A stretch of DNA of 64,000 bases. Source: DATAGF01 sp963835685 (GTDB taxonomy: Bacteria > Actinomycetota > Thermoleophilia > Miltoncostaeales > Miltoncostaeaceae). The stretch spans positions 1-64,000 of the forward strand of contig CAWIGI010000011.1 in NCBI GenBank assembly GCA_963835685.1, given 5' to 3'. The translations under genes were made by a program, and so were the position numbers. Positions 43,097-54,700 of this stretch are shown one piece after another (positions within the stretch are counted from its first letter, which is position 1; every line of letters starts with the position of its first letter). Under the pieces are notes generated by a model. It made no database searches and was not told the origin of the DNA. It saw nothing but the letters and a program-made list of their open reading frames with translations.

Positions 43097-43542
43097 GACG
43101 CCTCCGCGATTCGGCTCAGGCGCAGCGGCTCGGGCTGCTGCGCTGCGTGCGGGTGCTCGGGTCCGGCGTAGATCTTCAGCTTCGTGAGCTGGGCGCGGCC
43201 GAGCCGGTTCTTCGGCAGCATGCCGCGCACGGCGCGCCGGAGCACCTCCTCGGGCCGCCGCTCGAGCTGCTCGCCGAGCGTGCGGCTGCGGATGCCCCCG
43301 GGGTAGCCGGAATGGCGCCAGTACCGCTTGTCGGTCAGCTTGTTCCCGGTGACCGCGATCTTCTCGGCGTTGACGACCACGACGAAGTCCCCGGTGTCCA
43401 CGTGGCGGGTGTACCAGGGGGACCGCTTGCCCGAGAGCGTCTCCGCGATCACCGAGGCGAGCCGCCCGAGGTTCTGCCCGTCGGCGTCAACGACGTACCA
43501 GCGACGCTGGACGGTGCCGGGCTTGGCGCTGAGGGTGCTCAC
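43093..43542 (-). CDS. rplM: Ribosomal protein L13 (uL13)
   Basis: A 149-residue protein. RRWYVVDADGQNLGRLASVI, DFVVVVNAEKIAVTGNKLTD, RYWRHSGYPGGIRSRTLGEQ, AVRGMLPKNRLGRAQLTKLK and YAGPEHPHAAQQPE are all family blocks. GTG 43542 is the start. The promoter at 43609-43637 leaves a leader of about 60 nt, long enough for leader-mediated control. Confidence 0.98.
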   Translation of the reverse strand: MSTLSAKPGTVQRRWYVVDADGQNLGRLASVIAETLSGKRSPWYTRHVDTGDFVVVVNAEKIAVTGNKLTDKRYWRHSGYPGGIRSRTLGEQLERRPEEVLRRAVRGMLPKNRLGRAQLTKLKIYAGPEHPHAAQQPEPLRLSRIAEAS

Positions 43543-43608
43543 GAGCGGCGCGAAACCTCCACGAACACGACGACGCGGCGCACTGGGGCGCCGCGAGAAC
43601 GACGATGG

Positions 43609-43637
43609 AGTCTAGGAAAATGCGGTCACGGCCGCAA
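43609..43637 (-). promoter_or_regulatory. Promoter of rplM-rpsI
   Basis: On the minus strand TTGCGG (43632-43637), 17 nt, TAGACT (43609-43614), about 66 nt before rplM. An inverted repeat GGACT-TCGC-AGTCC lies just upstream at about 43659-43672. Confidence 0.6.
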
Positions 43638-43735
43638 CTCGCAGGCGTGCGACTCCCTGGACTTCGCAGTCCGAGACGTCTAAAACCGTACGGGGGAAAA
43701 TAGGTGGGGTCAACCACCCCGTGGCGGGGGCGCCG

Positions 43736-44167
43736 ATGGAGACCCGTTCGGTGAGCCGCTGCGTCGCGATCGCGGCGCACGGGAAGAGATGCCAGCAGAG
43801 CCCGTTCCGCGGCAGCCCGTATTGCTGGCATCACACCCAGAGCCGCAAGATCTGGGCTCCGAGCCGTCCCCTGGGCGCGCCCGCGCCGGTGGCGCGCACC
43901 GGCGGCCCGGCCGAGGCCGCACCGGATGACGAGCGGCGCACCGGCATCGACCGCCGCGCCCGGGCCGACCGGCGCGGCGGATGGTCGCCCGAGGAGGCCG
44001 TCGCGCTGCGCCTCGCCGAGGTGCTCGGGCCCGCGCGGGTCGAGGAGCTGCTCGCCTTCCTCGAGGCCATCGACGACGGCGCGTACCTCATCGTCAAGGA
44101 CGCGAGCGGTGTCTGCGGCGAGCGCAGCGTCGCCGAGCAGCCGGAGCGCCGGCGCCGGACCGCCTGA
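43736..44167 (+). CDS. Zinc-finger-like protein (DUF5763-like N-terminus)
   Basis: A 143-residue protein. The N-terminus SRCVAIAAHGKRCQQSPFRG followed by SPYCWHH matches the Cys-X7-Cys...YCWxH pattern of DUF5763-like zinc-binding motifs (three Cys plus His). A disordered, Arg/Asp-rich linker follows (DDERRTGIDRRARADRRGG), then a helical part LAEVLGPARVEELLAFLEAI. ATG 43736 is chosen; GTG 43721 is possible. Its stop sits in a CTGA that appears to start pcm. Function unknown; possibly nucleic-acid binding. Confidence 0.75.
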   Translation: METRSVSRCVAIAAHGKRCQQSPFRGSPYCWHHTQSRKIWAPSRPLGAPAPVARTGGPAEAAPDDERRTGIDRRARADRRGGWSPEEAVALRLAEVLGPARVEELLAFLEAIDDGAYLIVKDASGVCGERSVAEQPERRRRTA

Positions 44168-44796
44168 GCGACGGGAGCCTCTGGGCGCTCCTCGAGCGGG
44201 GAGTCGTCAACCCGCGCGTGAGGGACGCGATGGCGGCGGTGCCGCGGGCCGCGTTCGTCGACCCGGAGCTCGCGGCGCGCGCCGGCGAGGACGGCCCGCT
44301 CCCCATCGGCGAGGGCCAGACGGTCTCACAGCCGCTGGTCGTGGCCCTCATGGCCCAGGCGCTCGAGCTGGCGCCGGACGATCGGGTGCTCGAGATCGGG
44401 GCGGGCAGCGGCTACGCCGCGGCCGTGCTCGCGCGGCTGGTCGCGCACGTCAACGCGGTCGAGGTGCGCGAGACGCTCGCGCGCCGTGCCGCCGAGAACC
44501 TGGTGGCGGCCGGGGTCGCGAACGTCGCGGTGCACCACGGCGACGGCACCGCCGGCTGGCCGCCGGGCGCGCCCTATGACGCGATCTCGGTCGCCGCGGG
44601 CGCCCGGGCCGTTCCCCCGGCCCTGCGCGAGCAGCTCGCGCCCGGCGGGCGCCTGGTGATGCCGCTGGGGCGCCGGCCCGAGCGCCAGCGCCTGATGAGG
44701 GTGCGCCGCGACGCGGCCGGGGAGGAGCGGATCGAGGACCTGGGGATCCCGGTGCGCTTCGTGCCGCTCGTCTCCCCCTCGCGCCCCGACGACTAG
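44164..44796 (+). CDS. pcm: Protein-L-isoaspartate O-methyltransferase
   Basis: A repair methyltransferase of about 210 residues. NPRVRDAMAAVPRAAFVDPE, PIGEGQTVSQPLVVALMAQA (family motif), SAM loop VLEIGAGSGYAAAVLARL, VEVRETLARRAAENL, YDAISVAAGARAVPPALREQ and LAPGGRLVMPLG are present. No ATG, GTG or TTG precedes the first helix (SLWALLERGVV); CTG 44164, overlapping the upstream stop as CTGA, is the only one that fits. GTG 44218 or ATG 44230 would truncate the domain. The stop is shared with the convergent gene in CTAG. Confidence 0.9.
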   Translation: MSDGSLWALLERGVVNPRVRDAMAAVPRAAFVDPELAARAGEDGPLPIGEGQTVSQPLVVALMAQALELAPDDRVLEIGAGSGYAAAVLARLVAHVNAVEVRETLARRAAENLVAAGVANVAVHHGDGTAGWPPGAPYDAISVAAGARAVPPALREQLAPGGRLVMPLGRRPERQRLMRVRRDAAGEERIEDLGIPVRFVPLVSPSRPDD

Positions 44797-45191
44797 CGCG
44801 AGCGCCGCCGGCCGCGCATCGCCTCGATGCGGCGACGGTCGCGCTTCGACGGCCGGCCGGCGAGGTCGGCGCCCGGGGCCGGCGCCAGGCGTCGCTCCTC
44901 GCGCCGCCGCTCCCGCGCCTGGACGCTCTCGGGCGTCTCGTCGTAGAGCACGGCGGCCTGGGCCGCCGAGCCCCGCTTGTCGGCGAGCCCCCGGACGACC
45001 ACCACGATCGTGGTCGCCCGGCCGACGGTCACCGCGACGGTCTCGCCGATCCGCACCTCGCGCGCGGGCTTGACGCCGACCCCGTCAACCTCCACCCGCC
45101 CGCCGTTGACGGCCTCGGTCGCCAGGGACCGGGTCTTGAAGAAGCGGGCCGCCCAGAGCCATTTGTCGATCCGCACGCGGCGCTCCGCCAT
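44793..45191 (-). CDS. S4-domain RNA-binding protein (Hsp15/RlbA-like)
   Basis: A 132-residue protein with an S4 domain: VRIDKWLWAARFFKTRSLAT, EAVNGGRVEVDGVGVKPARE, VRIGETVAVTVG. The basic tail (PSKRDRRRIEAMRGRRRSR) is typical of Hsp15-like factors that bind stalled 50S subunits with peptidyl-tRNA. ATG 45191 lies 8 nt downstream of the citrate synthase stop. Confidence 0.93.
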   Translation of the reverse strand: MAERRVRIDKWLWAARFFKTRSLATEAVNGGRVEVDGVGVKPAREVRIGETVAVTVGRATTIVVVVRGLADKRGSAAQAAVLYDETPESVQARERRREERRLAPAPGADLAGRPSKRDRRRIEAMRGRRRSR

Positions 45192-45198
45192 CGGCGCA

Positions 45199-46375
45199 TC
45201 ATCCCACGGGGCCGCCGGGCCGCGGGCCCGTGTAGCGCGAGCGGGGACGGATCAGGCGGCCGTCGGCGGCGGCCTCCATCGCGTGCGCCGCCCAGCCGGC
45301 CGAGCGCCCGAGCGCGAACAGGCAGAGGGCCGCGCCGGCCGGCAGCCGGTGGGCGCGGCGAAGCGCGACCAGCCCTAGGTCGAGCGTCGGCTCCAGGCCC
45401 AGCTCGTGGCGGGCGATCCGAAGGACCACGTCGCGCGCCTCGTCGTCCGCCGCCGCGGCGGCGCGCCGAATGAGCTCGGCTCCCCGGGGATCGCCGGCCG
45501 GGTAGAGCTCGTGGCCGAACCCCGGCAGGGCCCCCTGCTCCCGCAGCTCCCGCGCGACGACCTCGCGGGGGCCGGTGCGCTGCGCGTCGTCCAGCAGGCC
45601 CTCGACCCGCTCGGTCATCCCGCCGTGCCGCCGGCCGCGCAGCGCGCACATCGCCGCCAGCAGCGCCGACTCCAGCGGCGCGTCGGCCGAGGCCACGCAG
45701 CGGGCGGTGAACGAGCTGACGTTGAGGTCGTGGTCCGCGCAGAGCACCAGCGCGGCGGTGAGGTCTGCGGCGGCCGACGGGCGGCCCCAGCCGCGCGCCA
45801 GCCGCCGGCCGAGGTGCCCGCGGCCCCGCGCGCCGGCGGCCGCGAACAGCCCCTCCACGACGCCGGCGGCGCGGCGCGGCGCGGCCTCCCCGAGGGCGCC
45901 GACGCCCCCCACCGCCCGCCCGGCCTCGGCCAGGAGGTGGCGCTCGAGCGACGCCGGATCGGGGCCGGCGGTCCCCTCCGCCGCCGCCGCCGAGAAGAGC
46001 GCGGCGGCGCCGTCCGCCGAGCCGGTCCACAGGAGGGCGGCGGCCTCCTCGAACGTCGCCGAGGCCGCCAGCCCGACGGCGTCGTGTCCGCCATAGAACA
46101 GGCGGCCGCCCTCGATCAGGGTCAGCCGGGAGTCGAGCACCGGCCCGCCCCAGTGCAGCGCGCCATGCGCGGCCAGGGCCGGGGTCGCGGCTCCGGGCGC
46201 GGCGCTCGCGCAGCGCCTCGAGCGCGGCCACCGGGTAGCGCCGCGCGCGGCTCGGGCCCGGCCCGGGCTCCGAGGCGATCAGGCCGCGGCTGACGTAGGC
46301 GTAGAGCGTCGCCCGGGAGACGCCGAGCAGTTCTGCGGCCTCGCCGGCCCCGAGCGTGGCCTCGGCAGGCGCCAT
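45199..46375 (-). CDS. Citrate synthase-like protein with N-terminal helix-turn-helix, one frame break
   Basis: The first 65 residues are a MerR-like/excisionase helix-turn-helix (TLGAGEAAELLGVSRATLYA, YVSRGLIASEPGPG, RYPVAALEALRERR). After a one-base break near 46150 a citrate synthase domain follows: DHDLNVSSFTARCVAS and GFGHELYPAGDPRG carry the two catalytic His, and AAADGRLIRPRSRYTGP the C-terminal Arg motif. HTH-citrate synthase fusions are known in actinobacteria and proteobacteria. ATG 46375 faces the HMGL-like gene across about 30 bp holding a strong dyad, so the HTH may control the pair. It condenses acetyl-CoA or propionyl-CoA with oxaloacetate. Confidence 0.85.
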
Positions 46376-46377
46376 AC

Positions 46378-46396
46378 TTGACGATCATAATCAAGA
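46378..46396. promoter_or_regulatory. Dyad and overlapping promoters between two divergent condensing enzymes
   Basis: CTTGACGATCATAATCAAG is an imperfect 19-bp palindrome (CTTGA...TCAAG arms). It contains TATGAT on the minus strand, 8 nt before the citrate synthase ATG, and CATAAT on the plus strand just before the HMGL-like gene. Confidence 0.55.
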
Positions 46397-46405
46397 TTGA
46401 CGGCA

Positions 46406-47743
<1,338 letters not shown>

Positions 47744-47746
47744 GCG

Positions 47747-48124
47747 TCAGCCCGGCTGGGTCAGCGCGAGGATGTTGCCCTCCGTGTCCTTGAAGAAGGC
47801 GACCCTGGTGCCGTCGAAGGTCGCGACGCCGTCAACCGTCTTCAGCTCGGGCAGGTCGTACTCCTCGAAGACCACCCCGCGGTCGCGCAGCCGCGTCATG
47901 ACGGCGTCGAGGTCGGCGACCCGGAAGCCGGCCGCGGTGGCCTGGTTCGTGCCGGCGAAGTCGCTCGGGTACACGAGCAGGGACGTACCCTCGCCGCACG
48001 CGAAGGTCACCGCGCCCGGGTCCTCGTTCAGGACGGAGAGCTCGAGCGTCTGCTCGTAGAACGCCCTCGCGCGGTCGAAGTCGCTCGCCGGCAGTGCGGG
48101 GGCGACGGCTGCGTCGGACAGCAT
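47747..48124 (-). CDS. VOC-superfamily (glyoxalase/bleomycin-resistance-like) protein
   Basis: A 125-residue protein made of two beta-alpha-beta-beta-beta units: VAPALPASDFDRARAFYEQT, LNEDPGAVTFACGEGTSLLV, AAGFRVADLDAVMTRLRDRG and FKDTEGNILALTQP. The final Glu-Gly-Asn motif carries a usual metal ligand. ATG 48124. Substrate unknown. Confidence 0.9.
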   Translation of the reverse strand: MLSDAAVAPALPASDFDRARAFYEQTLELSVLNEDPGAVTFACGEGTSLLVYPSDFAGTNQATAAGFRVADLDAVMTRLRDRGVVFEEYDLPELKTVDGVATFDGTRVAFFKDTEGNILALTQPG

Positions 48125-48137
48125 GGCGGCTCCTCCT

Positions 48138-49652
48138 CTACTCCCACTCGATGGTGCCCGGAGGCTTGGAGGTCAAGTCCAACACGACGCGGTTGACGCC
48201 GTCCACCTCGTTGATGATGCGGCTGGAGATGCGCTCGAGGAGGTCGTGGGGCAGCCGGGCCCAGTCGGCGGTCATGGCGTCGTCGGAGGTGACCGCGCGG
48301 ATGACGATCGGGTAGGCGTAGGTGCGCTCGTCGCCCTGTACCCCGACGCTCTTGAGCGCCGGCAGCACGGCGAAGCTCTGCCAGAGCTCGCGGTAGAGGC
48401 CCGCCCGGCGGATCTCCTCCTGCAGGACGTGGTCGGCCTTGCGCAGGATGTCGAGGCGCTCCCGGGTGACCTCGCCGATGATCCGGATCGCGAGGCCCGG
48501 CCCGGGGAAGGGCTGGCGCCAGACCATCCGCTCCGGCAGGCCGAGCTCCTCGCCCACCACCCGCACCTCGTCCTTGAAGAGCTGGCGGAGCGGCTCGACG
48601 AGCTCGACCTGCATGTCCTCCGGCAGCCCGCCGACGTTGTGGTGGCTCTTGATCTTCGCCGCGTCGCGCGAGCCCGACTCGATGACGTCCGAGTAGAGCG
48701 TGCCCTGCACCAGGAAGCGCGCATCCGCGAGCTTGGCCGCCTCGCGCTCGAAGATCCGGATGAACTCGCGCCCGATGATCTTGCGCTTCTCCTCCGGCTC
48801 GGTGACCCCCGCGAGCGCGGCCAGGAAGTGGTCCTGGGCGCGGACGTGGACCAGGGGGATGCCGAAGTGCTTGCCGAAGGCCGCCTCCACCTGCTCGCCC
48901 TCGTTGAGGCGCAGCAACCCGTGGTCGACGAACACGCAGGTGAGCCGGTCGCCGATGGCGCGGTGCACGATGAGCGCCGCGACGGCGCTGTCGACGCCGC
49001 CGGACAGCCCGCAGATCGCCCGGGCCTCGCCGACCTGCGCGCGCACCCGGTCAACCTGCTCCTCGATCACGTGGGTCGCGGTCCAGGTCGGCGTGCAGTC
49101 GCAGGCCTCGAACAGGAACCACTTCAGGAGGTCGGTGCCGAACGGCGTGTGCACGACCTCGGGATGGAACTGGACGCCGTAGAGCCCGCGCGCCCTGCTC
49201 TCCATCGCGGCGACCGGCGAGCCGGGCGTCTCGGCCGTGACGGCGAACCCGTCGGGCGGACGGGCGACCGCGTCGCGGTGGCTCATCCAGCAGACCTCGG
49301 CGGCCAGGTCGCCGAAGATCCCGCGCCGCGAGCGCACGGTCAGGGCCGTCTTGCCGAACTCGCCCGCGCCGGTGCGGGCCACCTCACCCCCCAGCGCCTG
49401 GGCCATCGCCTGCATGCCGTAGCAGATGCCCAGGACCGGGATGCCCAGCTCCAGGAGGCGCGGGTCGAGCGCCGGCGCGCCCGGCTCGTACACCGACGCC
49501 GGGCCGCCCGACAGGACGAGCCCGGCGGGCTCGAGCGCGAGGATCTCGTCGGGCGGCGAGTCGTGCGGCACGACGGCCGAGAACACCCTGCACTCGCGGA
49601 TGCGGCGCGCGATCAGCTGGCTGTACTGGGCGCCGAAGTCCACCACCAGCAC
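48138..49652 (-). CDS. guaA: GMP synthase (glutamine-hydrolysing)
   Basis: A 504-residue enzyme converting XMP to GMP. The amidotransferase half has VLVVDFGAQYSQLIARRIRE, VLSGGPASVYEPGAP, Cys in VLGICYGMQAMAQAL and FHPEVVHT. The synthetase half has the PP-loop CGLSGGVDSAVAALIVHRAI, FVDHGLLR, FLVQGTLYSDVIESG, and the C-terminus DLTSKPPGTIEWE. GTG 49652 leaves almost no residues before the first strand; the frame is open further up to CTG 49727, which would add about 25 residues, so the start is uncertain. Confidence 0.96.
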   Translation of the reverse strand: MLVVDFGAQYSQLIARRIRECRVFSAVVPHDSPPDEILALEPAGLVLSGGPASVYEPGAPALDPRLLELGIPVLGICYGMQAMAQALGGEVARTGAGEFGKTALTVRSRRGIFGDLAAEVCWMSHRDAVARPPDGFAVTAETPGSPVAAMESRARGLYGVQFHPEVVHTPFGTDLLKWFLFEACDCTPTWTATHVIEEQVDRVRAQVGEARAICGLSGGVDSAVAALIVHRAIGDRLTCVFVDHGLLRLNEGEQVEAAFGKHFGIPLVHVRAQDHFLAALAGVTEPEEKRKIIGREFIRIFEREAAKLADARFLVQGTLYSDVIESGSRDAAKIKSHHNVGGLPEDMQVELVEPLRQLFKDEVRVVGEELGLPERMVWRQPFPGPGLAIRIIGEVTRERLDILRKADHVLQEEIRRAGLYRELWQSFAVLPALKSVGVQGDERTYAYPIVIRAVTSDDAMTADWARLPHDLLERISSRIINEVDGVNRVVLDLTSKPPGTIEWE

Positions 49653-49765
49653 TCCGCCCGGCGCCGCCGCGGCAAGCGCGGGGTCGAGCGCGGCCTGCGT
49701 GCGGGGAGTGGGAGCCGAGGTGGTCAGGAACTCAATCTAGCGGAGCCCCCGGACGGACGCCGCGC

Positions 49766-51477
49766 TCAGCAGGACGCCCGCGCCTCGACCCGGCAGACGT
49801 CCCGGCCCGCTCCCCGAGCGCGCGGTCGCGGCCGCCGACGCCCACGAGCAGGTCGCGCCCCGCCCCGCCGACGAGGACGTCTCGGCCCGGCCCGCCCAGG
49901 ATGCGGTCGGCGCCCGCGCCGCCGATGCCGCGGTCCGCACCGGCGCCGAGGCAGATGAGATCGGCGCCGCCGAGGCCGCGCACGGTGTCGTTGCCCGCGA
50001 GGGCGGCGATCACGTCGCGCCGGGCGGTGCCGCGCAGGACGTCGCGCCGGGGGTGCGAGATCGTGGCCCGCTGGCCGCGCAGCGGCGGCGGCGAGCGCGG
50101 CGGGCGGGGGCGGGGAGCGGCGTGGGCGGAGCGCCGGTGGGGTCCCCGAGCGGCGGCCCCCGAGCACGTCGCGGCGGAAGACGTCGAGGACGGCGGCGTC
50201 GTCCTCGGCGAGAGGTTGTCGGCTCGACGAAGGCACGAAGCGGCCGTCCCGAGATCGAGGGCCCGAACGAGCCCACCTCGCCGCGGCGCCGGCGGGGCCG
50301 GCGGCGCGGCTTGCAGCGTCGTCGTGCCAGCGACGAGGTCGCGGACGAAGATGTCCACACGAGGTCCGTGTCGTCGCCCGAAAGGTTGCCGGCTCCGAGT
50401 CGAAGGCCACAAAACGGCCGTCGTCCGAGATCGCCCACGGCGAGGAGGCCCGTCGCCCCCGGCGCCGGCGGGGCCGGGGGCGCGGCTGACGAGCGTCGTG
50501 GCACCGGTCGCCAGGTCGCGGTCGAAGACGTTGACGACGGCGTCGTCGTCCTCGGTCGAGAGGTTGTCGCTCTCAGACCGAAAGGCCACGTGGCGACCGT
50601 CGGCCGAGATCGTTCCGAGGTGGAGCCCCGTCGCCCGCCGCGCCGCGGCACGGTGGCGCGGCTGGCCAGGATCGTGGCGCTCGTTGCCAGGTCCCGCACG
50701 AAGACGTTCGTGACCAAGTTCACGTCGTCGCCGGCCAGGTTGTCGGCGTCCGACTCGAAGGCCACGAGTCCGCCGTCAGCGAGATCGAGGGCCCGAAGGA
50801 ATCGGCGTCGCCCACCGCGCCACGGGGCCGCTGGCGCGGCTGGCCAGCGTCGTGGTGTCGGTCGCCAGGTCGCGGACGAAGATGTCGAAGACCGCGTCAT
50901 CGTCCTCGGCCGAGAGGTTGTCGGCCTCGGACTGGAAGGCCACCGAACCACCGTCGGCCGAGATCGACGCGTTGAACGAGTTCGCATCGCCTGCCGCGCC
51001 CGCGCTGCCGCTGGCGCGGCTGACGAGAATCGTCGCGCCGGTCGCCAGGTCGCGGACGAAGACGTCGATGACCGAGTCGTCGTCCTCGGCGGAGAGGTTC
51101 GCCGCGCTCGAGTGGAAGGCCACACGCCGGCCGTCGGCGGAGATCGAGGGGACGACCGAGCTCGTGTTGCCCGCTGCTCCGCCAAGGCCGGAAGCGCGGC
51201 TGACGAGCGTCGTCGTGCCGGTTACGGTGTCGCGCACGAAGATGTCCGTGGTCGCGTCGCCGTCCTCGCCCGAGAGGTTGTCGGCGTCCGAGGCGAAGGC
51301 GACGTAGCGGCCGGTCGCCGAGAGCGAGCCCTGGAAGGAGTCGCCGTTGGCGGGGCCACCCGCCGCGCGCGAGACGAGGTCCAGGTCGTCCTTGGCCGCG
51401 CTCGCCGGCAGGGCCAGGGCGCCGACCAGGGCGGCGGCGAGGCCGAGGGCGGCGAGCCGTCGGCGCGCCCGGCGCAT
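49766..51477 (-). pseudogene. TolB-like propeller / RTX-tailed secreted protein, array copy A, frameshifted
   Basis: Signal peptide MRRARRRLAALGLAAALVGA, ALPASA, then mature start KDDLDLVSRAAGG. The PD40/TolB repeats LSATGRYVAFAS, ISADGRRVAFHS and ISADGGSVAFQS are in frame down to about 50,790; four further repeats can be followed in changing frames, making seven, as for a beta-propeller. The C-terminal RTX-like region (AALAGNDTVRGLGG, LICLGAGADRGIGGAGAD) ends in CRVEARASC at 49766. ATG 51477 overlaps the copy B stop (TGATG). More than five single-base breaks occur in the second half. Confidence 0.65.
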
Positions 51478-53240
51478 CAGCAGGCCAGGCGCGTCTCTGC
51501 CCGGCAGACGTCCGCGCCGGGGCCACCGCGGGCGCGGTCGCGGCCGGCCAGGCCGAGCAGGCGATCGACCCCCGCCCCGCCCAGCAGCAGGTCGCGGCCG
51601 GCGCCGCCCTCGAGGGCGTCGCGCCCGGGCCCGCCCTCGAGGCGGTCGGCGCCCGCCCTGGCCGAGGATGCGGTCGGCCCCGGGGCCGCCGATGGCGCGG
51701 TCGGCGCCGGCGCCGAGGCAGACCAGGTCCGCTCCGCCGAGGCCGCGCACCAGGTTGTTGCCCCCAGGACGGCGATCACGTCGCGCCGGGCCGTGCCGCG
51801 CAGCACGTCGCGCCGGGCGGTGCCGACGATCGTGGCCCGCTGGCCGGCGCAGCGGGCCGCCGTGAACGGGGCCGCGGGCACCGGGGACACCGGAGGCGCG
51901 GGCGCAACGGACGGTGGAGACGACAAGCCGACGTCGCGGCGGAAGACGTTGAGGACGCCGTCATCGTCCTCGGTCGAGAGGTTGTCGGCGCCCGCCGTGA
52001 AGGCGACGTGCCGCCCGTCCCCCGCGAGCGCCGTTTGGGTGGAGGTCGCGTTCGCGGGCGCGCCGGCCGGTCCGGCGGCCCGGCTCGCCAGGGTCGTGGT
52101 GCCGGCCGCCAGGTCCCGCACGAAGACGTCGTCAACGTTGTCGTCGTCCTCAGTCGAGAGGTTGTCGGCAGACGAGCCGAAGGCGACCTGGCGCCCGTCG
52201 GCCGAGATGCCCGGGCTGGTTGAGCCCCCGTCGGCCGGGGCGCCGGCCGCGCCGGCGGCCCGGCTGGCCAGGCTGGTGGTGCCGGCGACGAGGTCCGCAC
52301 GAAGACGTGGTTGAACGCGTCGTTCTCCTCGGCCGACAGGTTGGCGGCCTCCGACCGGAAGACGACGTGGCGCCCGTCGGCCGAGATCGCCGGGTCGGAG
52401 GAGTTGCCGTTGGCGCCGGGCCCGGCCGGGCCGCCGGCCCGGCTGGCCAGAGTGGTGGCGCCGGCCACCAGGTCGCGCACGAACACGTTGTTGACCGCGT
52501 TCTCGTCCTCCGCCGAGAGGTTGTCGGCGCCCGACAGGAAAGACACGACCTGACGCCCGTCCGCCGAGATCCTCGGGACGGAGGAACCCGCGTCGGCCGG
52601 GGTGCCTGTCGGGCCGGCGGCCCGGCTGGCCAGAGTGGTGGTGTTGGCCGCGAGGTCGCGGACGAAGACGTGGTTGAACGCGTCGTTCTCGTCGGCGGCG
52701 AGGTTGGTGGCCTCGGAGAGGAAGGCCACGTGGCCCCCGCCGGCCGAGATCGCCGGCTGGGATGAGTCCCCGTCGGCCGCTGTGCCATTGGTCGCGCGGC
52801 TCACCAGGGTAGTGGTGCCCGTCACCAGCGGCGCGCACGAAGACGTTGTCGAGCCGCCTCGTTCTCGTCGGGGACGAGGCTGTTGGCGGCCGACCGGAAG
52901 ACGACGAGTGTCCCGTCGGCCGAGATCGCCGGCTGGAAGGAGTCCGCGTCGGCCGCTGTCGCCGCGCCGTGGCGCGGCTGGCCAGGGTGGTCCTGCCGGT
53001 CACGAGGTCGCGCACGAAGACGTTCTGGAAGGCCTCGTTCTCATCGACGACGAGGTTGTTGGCCTCCGACACGAAGACGACGCGGCGCCCGTCGGCCGAG
53101 AGCGCCGAGTCGAAGGAGTCCCCGTCGGCCGGCGCGCCCCCCGTCGCCCGTGACACCAGGTCGAGGTCGTCCTTGGCCGCCAGGGCCGGCAGTGCGAGGG
53201 CGCCGCCGATCACGCCGCCAAGGCGGCGCCGCACGCGCAT
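51477..53240 (-). pseudogene. TolB-like propeller / RTX-tailed secreted protein, array copy B, frameshifted
   Basis: Starts MRVRRRLGGVIGGALALPAL, AAKDDLDLVSRATGGAPADG. The repeats LSADGRRVVFVS, ISAGGGHVAFLS, ISADGRQVVSFLS, ISADGRHVVFRS and others alternate with NVFVRDLxxxTTxLASRA linkers. A block of about 180 residues is open at 52290-52825, the rest is split among frames. The C-terminus has TARRDVLRGTARRDVIAVLG and the RTX-like GG-D repeats, ending CRAETRLAC. Bridged length is about 585 residues. It is likely a surface or secreted protein; the ligand is unknown. Confidence 0.65.
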
Positions 53241-53310
53241 CGTCGGCGGCGCACGGTCATGGGCGGCGAGCCTATGCCAGGCGAGGCGGGCGCGCGACCG
53301 GCGGTGGGGT

Positions 53311-54670
53311 CTACTCGCCCGCCTCCTCGCGGTGGCCGCTTCCGGGCAGCTCGACCTCGCTGGGCTGGATGGACGCGGTCAGGCCCTCGCCGGCGAGGGC
53401 GCCGCGCAGCGACTCGAGCGCGCGGGGCTCGCCGTGCACCAGGCGCAGCTCCGCCCCCGGCCCCGCCGGACGGGCCCAGTCGAGCAGCTCGCCGCGGCCG
53501 GCGTGCGCGGACAGGCCGCCGACCGTCGCGACGCGGGCGCGCACCTGCACCTCGCGGCCCATGATCCTCACCCTCTCGGCGCCCTCGATGAGCTCGCGGC
53601 CGAGGCCACCCGACGGCTGGTAGCCCACGATCATCACGGTCGTGGCGGGATTGTCCAGGTGGGCGCGCAGGTGGTGGAGGATGCGGCCGCCGGCGAGCAT
53701 CCCCGAGCCGGCGATGACCATGGCGGCGCCGCCGGAGGCGGTGATCTCCTTCGACTCGTCGACCGTGGGGGTGTAGCGCAGGTGCTTGGGCGAGAAGGGG
53801 TCGCGGCCCGCCGCGAGCTGGAGACGGAGCTCCTGGGAGAGCTCCTCGGGGAAGCGGTCGTAGACATCGTCGAACCCGGGTGGCGAGGGGCGAGTCAACG
53901 TACACCGGCAGCGACGCGACGTCGTGGTCGCGCTCCAGGTGGGCCACGGTGTAGAGGACCTCGTGGGTCCGCTCGAGCGCGAACGACGGGACCAGGATCT
54001 TGCCCCCGCGCTCCTGTGCCTCCCGCAGCAGCCCGGCGAGCTCGGCGATCGTCGCCTCGTAGGCGCGGTGGTCGCGGTCGCCGTAGGTGCCCTCCATGAA
54101 GACCAGGTCGGCCTCGGGGCACGGGGACGGGTCGGGGAGGACCTCCTTGCGGGCGTTGCCGACGTCACCGCTGAAGACGAGGCGGCGCGCGCCCGCCTCC
54201 ACCAGGAAGCTCGCCGATCCGGGGATGTGTCCCGCGACCCGGGGCGTGACGCGGAGTCCCGCGACGTCCGCGGCCTCCTCGTAGGCCAACGGGCTCAGGA
54301 GGGACAGGGTGCGCCGGACGTCGCCGTCGTCGAAGAGCGGCTCGTCCCCGGAGCGCCCGTGCCGGCGGTCGCGCTCAGCGTCCTCGCGCTGGAGCTTGGC
54401 GGCGTCGAGCAGCAGGTGCTCGCACAGCTCCCCCGTGGCAGGGAGGGCGTGGATCGGTCCCTCGAAGCCCCGGCGGACGAGGGTCGGCAGCCGTCCCGAG
54501 TGATCGAGGTGGGCGTGCGTCAGCACGACCGCGTCGATCTCCGACGGCTCGAACCCGAACGGCCGGCGGTTGAGGTCGAACAGGGCCCGCGACCCCTGGA
54601 AGGCCCCGCAGTCGACCAGCACCCGCGCGCCCTCCGCCTCCAGCAGATGGCACGAGCCCGTCACGATCAT
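53311..54670 (-). CDS. MBL-fold beta-CASP RNase-like protein, frame break near 53,875
   Basis: A metallo-beta-lactamase/beta-CASP exonuclease-like protein of about 450 residues. MBL part: ILVDCG-type VLVDCGAFQGSRALFDLN, the HxHxDH motif THAHLDHSGRLPTLV, VTPRVAGHIPGSASFLVEAG and VFSGDVGN. Beta-CASP part: ADLVFMEGTYGDRDH, ILVPSFALERTHEVLYT, VYVDSPLA, then after a one-base break EELSQELRLQLAAG, MVIAGSGMLAGGRILHHL, VGYQPSGGLGRELIEG and GGLSAHAGRGELLDW. Family members are RNA or DNA nucleases. ATG 54670 lacks the first strand; CTG 54704, overlapping the copy D stop and preceded by GGAGG, would supply it after one base correction. Confidence 0.82.
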
Positions 54671-54700
54671 CGGCCGCCCCGAAGGAGCGGACGGTCTCGC

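Noticed and set aside
43543..43735. tRNA gene upstream of rplM, suggested by short stems
   Set aside because: No T-loop GTTCGAnTC, no cloverleaf and no acceptor stem; the stems are better explained as leader or upstream structure.
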